Made by a program: the position numbers and the translations under genes. A stretch of DNA of 64,000 nt from Psychrobacter frigidicola. GTDB lineage: Bacteria; Pseudomonadota; Gammaproteobacteria; Pseudomonadales; Moraxellaceae. The notes below the pieces were generated by a model. It saw only the letters and a list, made by a program, of their open reading frames with translations. It had not been told where the DNA came from and made no database searches. The stretch covers positions 496,001-560,000 of the forward strand of contig NZ_VORZ01000002.1 of assembly GCF_007997305.1 (NCBI RefSeq), written 5' to 3'. Numbering within the stretch: the stretch's first letter is position 1; every line of letters starts with the position of its first letter. Positions 1 through 8,092 of this stretch are shown here, in pieces.

Positions 1-175
1 GATTTACTTTAGGGCAAGCGATTAAATTTATCGCATACAGCGACACATCGCGCTTGAAGATGTTAAAATATAGCTCAGATATGCATCAGCAGTTTGGGCT
101 ATTTTTATACCTGTATTACTGCTCATAAGTTTATTCATATGTTTTTATTCACAATTATTGGAAGTCTGCTAAACC

Positions 176-967
176 ATGCCTGATATTGCCAAAAATTCGA
201 CTCGTCCTATTGCTTTAGATCTCCAAGATATCCATAAAAGCTTCGGCTCCTTGGCGGTATTAAAAGGGGTATCACTCACTGCCTATGATGGTGATGTGAT
301 TTCTATTTTGGGCTCATCTGGCTCTGGGAAATCCACCTTGCTGCGCTGTATCAATATGCTTGAAAAGCCAAATCAAGGGCGTATTTTTATTGGTAATGAA
401 GAGCTGATACTCAAACCGACGAAATCGGGTGAAATGCAAGCGGCTAATATCAAGCAACTGGAAAGCTTGCGCGCGCGCGTGGGTTTTGTGTTCCAAAACT
501 TTAACTTGTGGCCCCATAAAACAATTTTGCAAAATATCATCGAAGGCCCAACGCAAGTCTTAAAGATAAAAAAAGATCAGGCGATTAGTGATGCCGAAAA
601 GTTATTAGATAAAGTCGGTCTGCTCGATAAAAAAGACGCTTATCCCGCCAATTTATCTGGTGGACAGCGTCAGCGCGTAGCTATTGCCCGTGCGCTTGCG
701 ATGCAGCCACGGGTTTTATTATTTGATGAGCCGACGTCTGCCCTTGACCCTGAATTGGTCAATGAAGTGCTCGCGGTGATGCGTGAGCTGGCAGAAGAGG
801 GTCGTACTATGCTGATTGTGACACATGAGATGCGCTTTGCCCGCGAAGTATCTAGCCAAGTGGTGTTTTTGCATCAAGGTGTCATTGAAGAAATGGGGAC
901 ACCAGAACAAGTCTTTGATAACCCAAAATCAGAGCGCGTGCGAAATTTTATGGCATCGCATCGCTAA
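176..967 (+). CDS. Polar amino acid ABC transporter, ATP-binding protein
   Basis: Cytoplasmic ATPase of a polar amino acid importer of the HisP/ArtP/GlnQ family, 263 aa, which is normal length. The Walker A motif GSSGSGKST lies at about residues 46-54, the ABC signature LSGGQRQR near residue 160, and the Walker B motif with D-loop ([13 protein letters not shown]) follows; the H-loop is in IVTHEMRFA. The ATG is preceded by a GGAAG-like ribosome site. It is followed on the same strand by three substrate-binding lipoproteins and two permeases, so it probably energises that importer. The substrate (arginine, lysine, histidine or cystine are typical) cannot be read from this gene. A 32-base palindrome separates it from the binding-protein genes. 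Confidence 0.93.
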   Translation: MPDIAKNSTRPIALDLQDIHKSFGSLAVLKGVSLTAYDGDVISILGSSGSGKSTLLRCINMLEKPNQGRIFIGNEELILKPTKSGEMQAANIKQLESLRARVGFVFQNFNLWPHKTILQNIIEGPTQVLKIKKDQAISDAEKLLDKVGLLDKKDAYPANLSGGQRQRVAIARALAMQPRVLLFDEPTSALDPELVNEVLAVMRELAEEGRTMLIVTHEMRFAREVSSQVVFLHQGVIEEMGTPEQVFDNPKSERVRNFMASHR

Positions 968-1022
968 GCATGTTTTTAACTGTCTATTAATATAGTAGCA
1001 CCTTAGCCTAATTAGATATCCA

Positions 1023-1054
1023 TAATAAACGGTCTATATATAGATCGTTTATTA
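1023..1054. repeat. 32-base near-perfect palindrome between ATPase and binding-protein genes
   Basis: The two halves of 1023-1054 are reverse complements except for one G/T position, and there is essentially no loop (centre TATA|TATA). No T-run follows, so a simple terminator is unlikely. The symmetry fits a dimeric regulator site or a cruciform-forming element upstream of the three binding-protein genes. Confidence 0.6.
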
Positions 1055-1155
1055 CCGCTTAATGACAGTCAATATCTAAAACGTTTGTTTTTGATTTTTG
1101 AGTGAGGTATTATCGACGAGTTTATAACCTGTCAATACTGTTACTGTTTTTGTTG

Positions 1156-1173
1156 TCTGGCACGGACGCCAGA
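1156..1173 (+). promoter_or_regulatory. Small hairpin in the leader of the first binding-protein gene
   Basis: TCTGGC and GCCAGA form a perfect 6-bp stem with a 6-base loop, about 45 bases upstream of the start codon. Role unknown; a leader-RNA structure is possible. Confidence 0.3.
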
Positions 1174-1215
1174 GGGTAAAAACATCAGCAACACCTATCA
1201 GAAACTAAGGAATGT

Positions 1216-2013
1216 ATGATGTCGACTTCTCGTCTATTGTGGTCATCGATGACCCTCACCGCCGCCCTAGCGCTTAGTGCCTGTAGCCCTTCTCAAGATA
1301 GTAACGTTACCAGTGACACGGCACAGGCTGACGGCAGTGCTGGTAAAACTTTGCGTATTGCTACAGAAGGTGCGTATCCTCCTTTTAACTATACCAATGC
1401 CGATGGTAGCCTTGCAGGTTATGATATTGATGTCGCTAATGCCCTGTGTGAGCAGATGCAAGCCAAGTGTGACATTGTTGCTCAAGAGTGGGATGGTATT
1501 ATTCCCGGTTTATTAGCGCAGAAATACGACGCAGTGGTCGCAGGGATGTCTATCACGCCTGAGCGCCAAGAAAAAGTCGATTTTACCGAACCTTATTTTG
1601 CCAATACGATGGTATGGCTGACCGATACTAAAGGTGGTTTTGATTCTAAAGTAATCAAAAATTTAACCCTTGGTGGTCAGCGCTCAACGACACCTGGCGC
1701 TTACTTGCAAGACAATTATGATGGCAAAGACGGCAACACCGTACAGCTGTATGACAATTATGACAACGCTTATTTAGATTTAAAGTCGGGTCGTAGCGAT
1801 GCCGTATTGGCCGAAAAAGTCTCTGCCAAATCATGGTTAAAAGACAACTCTACTGGTTTCAGCATTGTTGGTGATGAGATTGACAATAAAGACAACATTG
1901 CCATTGCTGTGCGTAAAGGAGATCCACTACGCGATGACTTTAATAAAGCACTCAGCGAGATTCGTACCAACGGTAAATTAGCGCTCCTTGAGCAGGCGAA
2001 TTTTGGACAATAA
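1216..2013 (+). CDS. Amino acid ABC transporter substrate-binding lipoprotein (first of three)
   Basis: Periplasmic solute-binding protein of the polar amino acid family (SBP_bac_3 fold), 265 aa. The N-terminus is a lipoprotein signal with lipobox LSAC, Cys at residue 23, so it should be tethered to a membrane rather than freely soluble. Family hallmarks include the ligand-pocket stretches EGAYPPFNYTNADG and GMSITPERQEKVDFTEPYF. Two ATGs lie in tandem (1216 and 1219); the AAGG at 1207-1210 is better spaced for the second. It is about as close to the next two genes as paralogues usually are, and all three should deliver ligand to the permeases at 4351-5863. Substrate not assignable by eye. Confidence 0.9.
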   Translation: MMSTSRLLWSSMTLTAALALSACSPSQDSNVTSDTAQADGSAGKTLRIATEGAYPPFNYTNADGSLAGYDIDVANALCEQMQAKCDIVAQEWDGIIPGLLAQKYDAVVAGMSITPERQEKVDFTEPYFANTMVWLTDTKGGFDSKVIKNLTLGGQRSTTPGAYLQDNYDGKDGNTVQLYDNYDNAYLDLKSGRSDAVLAEKVSAKSWLKDNSTGFSIVGDEIDNKDNIAIAVRKGDPLRDDFNKALSEIRTNGKLALLEQANFGQ

Positions 2014-2034
2014 ACGGTAATTCAGCAGATGATA

Positions 2035-2070
2035 GGTCAATAAGCTGCGGATCAATAGACTGCGGGTCAA
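2035..2070 (+). repeat. Short imperfect tandem repeat between the first two binding-protein genes
   Basis: A unit of about 14-15 bases, GGTCAATAAGCTGC then GGATCAATAGACTGC then a partial GGGTCAA, sits just upstream of the ribosome site of the second binding-protein gene. It looks like replication slippage. Confidence 0.45.
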
Positions 2071-2089
2071 CTCATAAAGGAATAATAAA

Positions 2090-3007
2090 ATGTCAATTTC
2101 AATCACTCATAAAGCCTTGTGGCTGGCCCCGCTTAGCGCCGCTATGCTGATGCTGGCAAGCTGTAGTAATAGTTCAACGCCAGAAGATGGCGCGGCCATC
2201 GATGCCGCTGCTGATGGTGCTCCAATGACGATAAAAATAGCGACAGAATCCAGTTATAAACCTTTTAGTTATACCGATGCTGATGGCAAGCTTATTGGCT
2301 ATGAGATTGAGCTGGTTGAAGCCCTTTGCGCGCAAATGAAAGCGGATTGCGATATCATCTCGCAAGACTGGGATGGCTTGATTCCGGGCTTAAATGCCCA
2401 AAAATTTGATGCGATTATGGCGGGTATCTCAATCACGCCTGAGCGTCAAGAAGTAATCGAATTCTCGGATCCCTACTTTCATACCAGTATCATTTTAATT
2501 GGTAAAAAAGGTGACGATGTCAGTATTGATGCCCTCAAAGGTCAGCCTGTTGGCTCACAGCGTGCAACGGTTGCCTCGCAGTATTTGCAAGATAAGCATG
2601 CCGAAGCGGATATCAAACTTTATGACACTCAAGACAATGCTTATTTAGATCTGACCTCAGGTCGCGTTCGCGCGATGATGTCAGACAAAGTTACGGGTAT
2701 CGATTGGTTAAAAACGCCCGCTGGCAAAGATTATGAAGTTAAAGGACAAGAAATCAGCACTGACGAAGATGCAATGGGCATTGGCTTTCGTAAAGGCGAT
2801 CCTTTAGTGGCTAAATTCAATAAAGCGTTGGCTGAGATAAAAGCCAATGGCACTTACGATCAAATCTCTGGCAGCTACTTTGGTACTAGCTCTACGGCTG
2901 CCGCGCAAAAAGCAGTCGCGAGCAGCGATGTCAAAGACGTATTGGTGATCGAGGAAGATAATGCTGACCTTAATGATATAAACGTTGACACTGTTACTGC
3001 TAAATAA
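2090..3007 (+). CDS. Amino acid ABC transporter substrate-binding lipoprotein (second of three)
   Basis: Paralogue of the preceding gene, 305 aa, with a lipoprotein signal (lipobox LASC, Cys25) and the same periplasmic amino-acid-binding fold: ESSYKPFSYTDADGK, then IPGLNAQKFDAIMAGISITP, and the GQPVGSQRATVASQ hinge-side stretch. A C-terminal tail of roughly 35 residues after the conserved GSYFG end is Ala/Asp/Val-rich and absent from the first paralogue. An AAAGGAATAAT ribosome site precedes the ATG. Separated by only 76 bases from the first gene, so co-transcription is likely. Probably widens the ligand range of the shared transporter. Confidence 0.9.
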   Translation: MSISITHKALWLAPLSAAMLMLASCSNSSTPEDGAAIDAAADGAPMTIKIATESSYKPFSYTDADGKLIGYEIELVEALCAQMKADCDIISQDWDGLIPGLNAQKFDAIMAGISITPERQEVIEFSDPYFHTSIILIGKKGDDVSIDALKGQPVGSQRATVASQYLQDKHAEADIKLYDTQDNAYLDLTSGRVRAMMSDKVTGIDWLKTPAGKDYEVKGQEISTDEDAMGIGFRKGDPLVAKFNKALAEIKANGTYDQISGSYFGTSSTAAAQKAVASSDVKDVLVIEEDNADLNDINVDTVTAK

Positions 3008-3080
3008 CGTTATGCAAAAGTGGTAATTAACGGATTATCGTAAACCGTCTTTTTATTGAGTAAGCAAGTCAAGGATGACT

Positions 3081-3959
3081 ATGAGCAAAGTTTTAACCCC
3101 AATTTTAGCAAGCGTGGCTGCTGTAAGTTTAACACTAGCAGGCTGTAGTAATAATCAGGACAGTGTTGATAAAGGCGCTACAGATGCTACAAACACTACC
3201 GCCGCTACGACGGGTGACGTGCTACGCATTGGTACAGAAGGGGCGTATGCGCCTTTTAACTATACCAATGCTGATGGTACGCTTGGCGGCTTTGATGTTG
3301 ATATTGCCAATGCGCTATGCGCGGACATGAACGTCACTTGTGAGATCACCGCGCAAGACTGGGATGGTATTATCCCAGGGCTAAAAGCAGGTAAGTATGA
3401 TGCGATTGTGGCGGCAATGTCAGTGACACCTGAGCGCGCGCAACAAGTCAGCTTTACCGAGCCGTACTTTAGTAATACGTTGGTGTTTTTGGCCAAAAAA
3501 GACAGCCCCTTTGACCCAAGTAATGACAGCGATATCAATGCGCATTCGATTGCGGCTCAGCGTGCTACCATCTCCTCTCAGTGGTTTGAAAAAGCGTATC
3601 CAAAAGCGAATATGAAGTTGTATGATACTTTAAGCAATGCATTTTTGGACTTAGGGTCAGGTCGTGTTGATGCGATGATATCTGATAAACTGCCGGCGTT
3701 GCAGTGGCTTGGTTCGCCATCTGGTAGCAATTATAGGCTTAAAGGTGATGAGATTGATATCAATGATAACTTTGCGATTGCCGTGCGTCCAGGTGACGAT
3801 CTGCAAGCAAAGATTAATCAATCGCTCGCCAATATCAAAGCCAATGGTACTTACGATAAAATCAATCAACAATACTTTGCGGTGCCAGTAGCCGCTAATA
3901 CTACGACAGTAGTTACTGAATCTTCTGAGCCTACAAAAGAAAATAGTACTGGAAAATAA
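3081..3959 (+). CDS. Amino acid ABC transporter substrate-binding lipoprotein (third of three)
   Basis: Third paralogue of the series. An ATG at 3075 overlaps the AAGGA motif at 3071-3075, so the in-frame ATG at 3081 is the better start (292 aa). Lipobox LAGC is followed by a Ser/Asn/Thr-rich linker and the solute-binding fold (EGAYAPFNYTNADG, MSVTPERAQQVSFTEPYF). A low-complexity Thr/Ser tail ends the protein, again beyond the fold. Like its siblings it should be a lipid-anchored periplasmic receptor for a polar amino acid. The gene is followed by a strong terminator at 4009-4047, so it ends the binding-protein transcription unit. Confidence 0.9.
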   Translation: MSKVLTPILASVAAVSLTLAGCSNNQDSVDKGATDATNTTAATTGDVLRIGTEGAYAPFNYTNADGTLGGFDVDIANALCADMNVTCEITAQDWDGIIPGLKAGKYDAIVAAMSVTPERAQQVSFTEPYFSNTLVFLAKKDSPFDPSNDSDINAHSIAAQRATISSQWFEKAYPKANMKLYDTLSNAFLDLGSGRVDAMISDKLPALQWLGSPSGSNYRLKGDEIDINDNFAIAVRPGDDLQAKINQSLANIKANGTYDKINQQYFAVPVAANTTTVVTESSEPTKENSTGK

Positions 3960-4008
3960 TTGCCAAATATAAAGCAGCTATTAAGTACAAAGTAGATATT
4001 GAGAAGCT

Positions 4009-4047
4009 GATAAAAGGATATTGCCGCTCGGTGGTATCCTTTTTATC
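4009..4047 (+). terminator. Rho-independent terminator after the binding-protein genes
   Basis: GATAAAAGGATA pairs with TATCCTTTTTATC around a G+C-containing loop, with T-run inside the right arm. It separates the three binding-protein genes from the permease genes, allowing receptor and permease levels to differ. Confidence 0.75.
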
Positions 4048-4350
4048 TTTGTAATAAAGAATGGTCGTCTTTGGTAAAGCTTACCTATAATAAAAAATTG
4101 ACTGTGCAGTATTGTTAAATATGCCTTATTTATAGTGTTTTTAAACTAATAAGTGTCTATTTGAGCACCGCTTTCGCGTGCAAGCAGTAACATGGCACGC
4201 CGTGAATATGATAGAATAACGGGTCGTTTTTACCGCGTCAATCGGCCATACCTTGATATCTGCCTAATGAGTGCTAACAATTTGCTGCGTTATGCGGACA
4301 GAAAAAGGCTGTATTTACCAATTTAAGTATCGCTTCTTTTCATTGCTATT
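4048..4350. other. Gene-free stretch upstream of the permease operon
   Basis: About 300 bases with no convincing ORF. TTGACT at 4098-4103 with TATGCC 16 bases further is a weak promoter candidate for the permeases. Nothing else is recognised. Confidence 0.4.
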
Positions 4351-5124
4351 TTGCTAGCTGACTACTATAAAGAGACTGAGTGGACATTTGTGTTTGATTT
4401 ACAAGGATTTGGCGCGCTATTACTGAGCGGCGCAACTGTCACCATTAAACTTGCCGCGACTAGTGTCGTCATAGGCATGATTTTGGGGCTCCTCGGTGCC
4501 ACAGCCAAGCTATCTAATGTCTGGCTGCTGCGCAAAATTGCGACTGTGTACACGGCAACGATGCGCGGTATCCCTGAGCTGCTATTAGTACTGTTCATTT
4601 ACTACGGTGGCTCTATGCTGCTGATGAGTATCCTCAAAAAGTTCGGCTACAATGAGTATGTTGAGATCAGTGCGTTTTGGGGCGGGGTAATGGCACTATC
4701 TATCGCTTTTGGGGCTTACGCGACCGAAATATTTCGGATGTCCATTCAAGAGATTCCGATAGGTCAAAGTGAAGCGGCACAAGCGATTGGCATGCGTCCA
4801 CTGCAAACTTTTTATCGTATTACGTTACCGCAAATATGGCAAATCGCGCTACCGGGCTTAGGTAATTTATTTTTGGTACTGCTCAAAGATACGGCGTTGG
4901 TTTCAGTAGTTGGTCTAAAAGACATCATGTATCAGTCATCGCGTGCGGCTCAGTCAACGCAGCAGCCATTTACTTTTTATATGGCAGCCGCGATTATTTA
5001 TTTGGGGCTGACCATGCTGATTACTGGCTTTATGATATGGCTTGAATGGCGTGCCAATCCCGCAGCGCGTTATACCAAAAAGCTGAATCGTCAATCAACC
5101 AACCGTCAATCGACCATAGGGTAG
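4351..5124 (+). CDS. Polar amino acid ABC transporter permease (HisQ-like)
   Basis: Inner-membrane permease of the HisM family, 257 aa when read from the TTG at 4351. Several hydrophobic segments and the EAA loop (GQSEAAQAIGMRP, coupling helix for the ATPase) are visible, followed by LPQIWQIALPGLGN. The start is uncertain: there is no ATG in the region and no strong ribosome site at the TTG; the in-frame GTG at 4390 would give a start (VFDLQGFGALLLSGA) matching the usual HisQ length and has GGA shortly upstream. The second permease follows after 13 bases. The pair should form a heterodimer with the ATPase at 176-967. Confidence 0.88.
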   Translation: MLADYYKETEWTFVFDLQGFGALLLSGATVTIKLAATSVVIGMILGLLGATAKLSNVWLLRKIATVYTATMRGIPELLLVLFIYYGGSMLLMSILKKFGYNEYVEISAFWGGVMALSIAFGAYATEIFRMSIQEIPIGQSEAAQAIGMRPLQTFYRITLPQIWQIALPGLGNLFLVLLKDTALVSVVGLKDIMYQSSRAAQSTQQPFTFYMAAAIIYLGLTMLITGFMIWLEWRANPAARYTKKLNRQSTNRQSTIG

Positions 5125-5137
5125 AGGAGAGACACTT

Positions 5138-5863
5138 ATGGATTGGAATTGGCAGGTTATTTTTGATCATATCCCAGACTTGTTAGGCGGTGCGGTCTTG
5201 ACCGTGCAGTTGGTCGTTATCTCCGGTATTATTGGGCTATTTTTTGGCTTAATTTTAGCGCAACTGCGCTTGTCTAAAAGCTGGGCGGTGCAGATATTAC
5301 CCTTCTCTTATATTTTCTTTTTCCGTGGCACGCCGCTGTTGGTGCAAATCTTCTTAATTTATTACGGTCTTGGGCAATTCGAAGCCGTTCGTAATTCTTT
5401 TTTATGGGAGCCAGTACTGAGCCAAGCGTACTGGTGTGCCATCATTGCGTTTACCTTGAATACTAGCGCCTATTTAGCAGAGATTATTCGCGGCGCCATT
5501 CAGACTATTCCTGTTGGTGAGCTTGAAGCAGCGGATGCGATTGGCATGTCAAAATGGCAGAAGCTAACACGCATCACCTTGCCGCGTGCTTTTGGTATTG
5601 TGATTCCTGCCTACAGTAACGAAGTGATTTTTATGCTTAAAGGCAGCGCCTTAGCATCGACCATTGCCTTGATGGATATCACCGGCGTTGCCCGTACTAT
5701 CAGTGCACGTACTTATACTTTGATGGAGCTGTTCTTTGCAGCAGGTATCGTTTACCTGTTGTTATCTTGGGTGATTTTATTCAGTTTTAGATTGTTTGAA
5801 AAACGAATGAATCGTTACATGACCTATGTGCCGCCAGATGTGGTCACACATACCATTCCTTAA
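5138..5863 (+). CDS. Polar amino acid ABC transporter permease (HisM-like)
   Basis: Second permease subunit, 241 aa, with four to five predicted membrane helices, the FRGTPLLVQ motif typical of amino acid permeases and an EAA loop at GELEAADAIGMSKWQK followed by LPRAFGIVIPAYSNE. A good ribosome site (AGGAGAGA) precedes the ATG. It lies 13 bases downstream of its partner permease, so the two are certainly co-translated. Expected to form the translocation pore with the preceding gene. Its last transcript part contains a 9-bp hairpin at 5906-5939 without a T-run. Confidence 0.92.
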   Translation: MDWNWQVIFDHIPDLLGGAVLTVQLVVISGIIGLFFGLILAQLRLSKSWAVQILPFSYIFFFRGTPLLVQIFLIYYGLGQFEAVRNSFLWEPVLSQAYWCAIIAFTLNTSAYLAEIIRGAIQTIPVGELEAADAIGMSKWQKLTRITLPRAFGIVIPAYSNEVIFMLKGSALASTIALMDITGVARTISARTYTLMELFFAAGIVYLLLSWVILFSFRLFEKRMNRYMTYVPPDVVTHTIP

Positions 5864-5905
5864 TTATAATATTAGCTTTTGAGAAACGATATTGTGAGTA
5901 ACCCA

Positions 5906-5939
5906 ATAGATTAACACCTTATTAATGTTATTAATCTAT
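5906..5939. repeat. Inverted repeat downstream of the permease operon
   Basis: ATAGATTAA and TTAATCTAT form a perfect 9-bp stem with a 16-base loop. No T-run follows, so it is a weak terminator candidate or an RNA-stabilising hairpin. Confidence 0.4.
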
Positions 5940-6048
5940 CGGCGAGAGGACATCAACCTATTCAGATGAGGTGGCGAATTTTAAGTCATATCTCATCCTA
6001 ATCAGGTTGCTCATTTGAACTGTTCCATTATTAAAAAGTAGGTGAATT

Positions 6049-7920
6049 TTGAACAAAGAGCTGAGTAAAGATTCGAGTAATAATTTAAGTGAAAGTTTAA
6101 GTGAAAATCTGAATAACGAGTCGAGTGTGAGTTTAAACAAAGAGCCGAGTGAGAGTGTAAGTAAAGACTTAGACCAAGGTCTGAATAAAGATTTAGATGA
6201 AACCCTAATTGTGAAAAAAAAGAAGAAAAAGAAGAAAAAAGCGCAGTCAGAGATGACTGAAAAATCGTTTGAAGAGTTTCTTAAAAAGCTGATTAAAAAA
6301 ACGAATAAAGAATCGTCTAAAAAAACCAGCGGGAAAGAAAAAGCCGCTGATGTTGATCCCAATGTCCAAGCACCGCTAGGAACCTCAAAAGCGGTCGAAA
6401 CCATGTTTCGTAACGCCTTGCGCACCGAACTTGACTTGATTGCACTGGCTGCAACCAAAGCCAATATCATGATTTCGATGAACGGCATTATTATTTCCGC
6501 CCTCATGATTTCTGGGGCCTTTATCTTCGTGTCGTCAGCATCCTTTCTGATTCCGGCAGCCATGTTCATGTTTACCGCTGCTGCCTCGATTTTCTTTGCT
6601 ATTCTCGCAGCTTCTCCAGAAAAAGCGCATTACTTTACTGGGTTTTCCAATTGGTTTAAAGCATTCATTAAGCGTGATGCTAATTTTCGCGATTTTCGTG
6701 GATTTTTGGCACGTGCCAACCGCTCGTCAGATGGTAAAGTCAATCTGCTGATTAATAAAGATCGTATGCAATTGTCTCGTGAAGAGTATTGGGAACGCAT
6801 GCAAATTATGATGCGTGACCGTGATGAGACTTATCATTCCATGAGTGATCAGTTGTATTGGCTTGGTCAAATCGCTGCGCGCAATGGTAAAATGCTCAAT
6901 ATATCGTATTCTATCTTCCGCTGGGGCATGCTGGCCTCTGTATTGGCATCGATACTCTTAAAAGCAGTACTGTTCTTTTATCCAGCGGCAGCCTCAGATG
7001 TTCCGCCACAATTGGATGCCATGGGCATGGGCACGCTAGTAGGTGTTTATGAGCCTTCAGCCGTTCAGCAACTTCCTGACGGTCGCGTGTTAGTGGTTGA
7101 AGATGAAGAGCAGCGGGCGATGAACCTTATGACGGTCGCACCTGATGGCAGTTTGAGTGAAAACGCGGTGGCAAGCTTACAGCTAACACGTAGTTTTGGC
7201 CGCAAGCTGAATGACTTAGAAGGCTTAACTGCCGATGATAAAGGCTTTATCTACGCCATCACCTCACACTCGTCAGATACCAGCGGCAAACGTGAGACTA
7301 CTCGTGAACAACTGCTACGCTTCCGTATCAATGGCAATATAGCTGGGGACATCTCGGATGTGAATACGTTGCGTGATGAGCTTGTGAAGTCGCCGGTTCT
7401 TGATGCCGCGTTTAAAGCGCGCATGAATACTAGTGTGAACTTTGATGAGCTCGATATCGAAGGCTTGGCTTATGACAACAGCACCCACTCGCTGATGCTT
7501 GGCTTGCGTGCACCAATGGCAGGAAAATCGTCCATTATTGTGCCTATCATCAACTCAGATGAGATGTTCACTAATAAAGTGCCTCCTGTATTTGGTCAGC
7601 CTATCTTCCTTGATTTGAACGGTGGCGGTATTCGCTCATTGTATTTTGACCCTGTTTTAGGGCTGTTCGTCATTGCTAACGAAATTAATGATCCCGCTGG
7701 CAATAAACAGGCGCAAATTTGGACGTGGACAGGTGATCCTAAAGACAAGCCGATGAAAATAGACACACCTGAATTAGCAGCGCTAAAAAATATCGAAGCC
7801 ATTGATACTATTACCGCCAACGGCACTATTAAAATGATATTTATGGCAGATGAGGGCGATGCCAAAAAAGGCGTTCATGCCAGATATGTGATGTTGGATT
7901 ATAAGAAATTTACGCAGTAG
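6049..7920 (+). CDS. PycTM (DUF5706)-like membrane domain fused to a DUF3616-like beta-propeller
   Basis: 623 aa, TTG start with AGGTG four bases upstream. Residues 1-55 are a low-complexity Ser/Asn/Leu/Glu/Lys repeat ending in nine consecutive Lys. Residues about 120-310 resemble the Pycsar effector transmembrane domain (PycTM, formerly DUF5706): ETMFRNALRTELDLIA, KANIMISMNGIIIS, two membrane helices, a basic cytoplasmic stretch with LSREEYWERMQIMMRDRD, and a third helix (MLASVLASILLKAVLFF). Residues about 325-620 resemble DUF3616: YEPSAVQQLPDGRVLVVEDE, LNDLEGLTADDKGFIYAI, LDIEGLAYD, LMLGLRAPM, FMADEGD. Positive-inside topology predicts a periplasmic propeller. No nucleotide cyclase is adjacent, so a classical Pycsar role is not supported. 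Family names are assigned from motif memory; function is unknown. Confidence 0.75.
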   Translation: MNKELSKDSSNNLSESLSENLNNESSVSLNKEPSESVSKDLDQGLNKDLDETLIVKKKKKKKKKAQSEMTEKSFEEFLKKLIKKTNKESSKKTSGKEKAADVDPNVQAPLGTSKAVETMFRNALRTELDLIALAATKANIMISMNGIIISALMISGAFIFVSSASFLIPAAMFMFTAAASIFFAILAASPEKAHYFTGFSNWFKAFIKRDANFRDFRGFLARANRSSDGKVNLLINKDRMQLSREEYWERMQIMMRDRDETYHSMSDQLYWLGQIAARNGKMLNISYSIFRWGMLASVLASILLKAVLFFYPAAASDVPPQLDAMGMGTLVGVYEPSAVQQLPDGRVLVVEDEEQRAMNLMTVAPDGSLSENAVASLQLTRSFGRKLNDLEGLTADDKGFIYAITSHSSDTSGKRETTREQLLRFRINGNIAGDISDVNTLRDELVKSPVLDAAFKARMNTSVNFDELDIEGLAYDNSTHSLMLGLRAPMAGKSSIIVPIINSDEMFTNKVPPVFGQPIFLDLNGGGIRSLYFDPVLGLFVIANEINDPAGNKQAQIWTWTGDPKDKPMKIDTPELAALKNIEAIDTITANGTIKMIFMADEGDAKKGVHARYVMLDYKKFTQ

Positions 7921-7980
7921 GTAGTATCAATCGGTTGTAAGTTTCGAATGTTACCAAATAATTACCAATAACGTTCATTA

Positions 7981-8035
7981 TGTCAATTAAATAGATTGTG
8001 TGGTTACGTTAAACCACATAATTTATTTAATGACA
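7981..8035. repeat. 55-base imperfect palindrome between the two propeller genes
   Basis: Arms 7981-8005 and 8012-8035 are reverse complements apart from one extra base and two mismatches, around the loop ACGTTA. It is A+T-rich and no T-run follows the stem. It may limit read-through between the two genes, stabilise mRNA, or be a small mobile repeat. Confidence 0.65.
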
Positions 8036-8092
8036 CACATCATCTCGTTTTATAATAAGTCTTATCAATAATGTTTAGCATGAGACGCTATT

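Noticed and set aside
5958-6569. Open frame of about 200 codons on the minus strand opposite the Lys-rich region
   Set aside because: It is the antisense of the low-complexity segment (poly-Phe opposite poly-Lys) and has no family signs; the plus-strand protein is clearly real.
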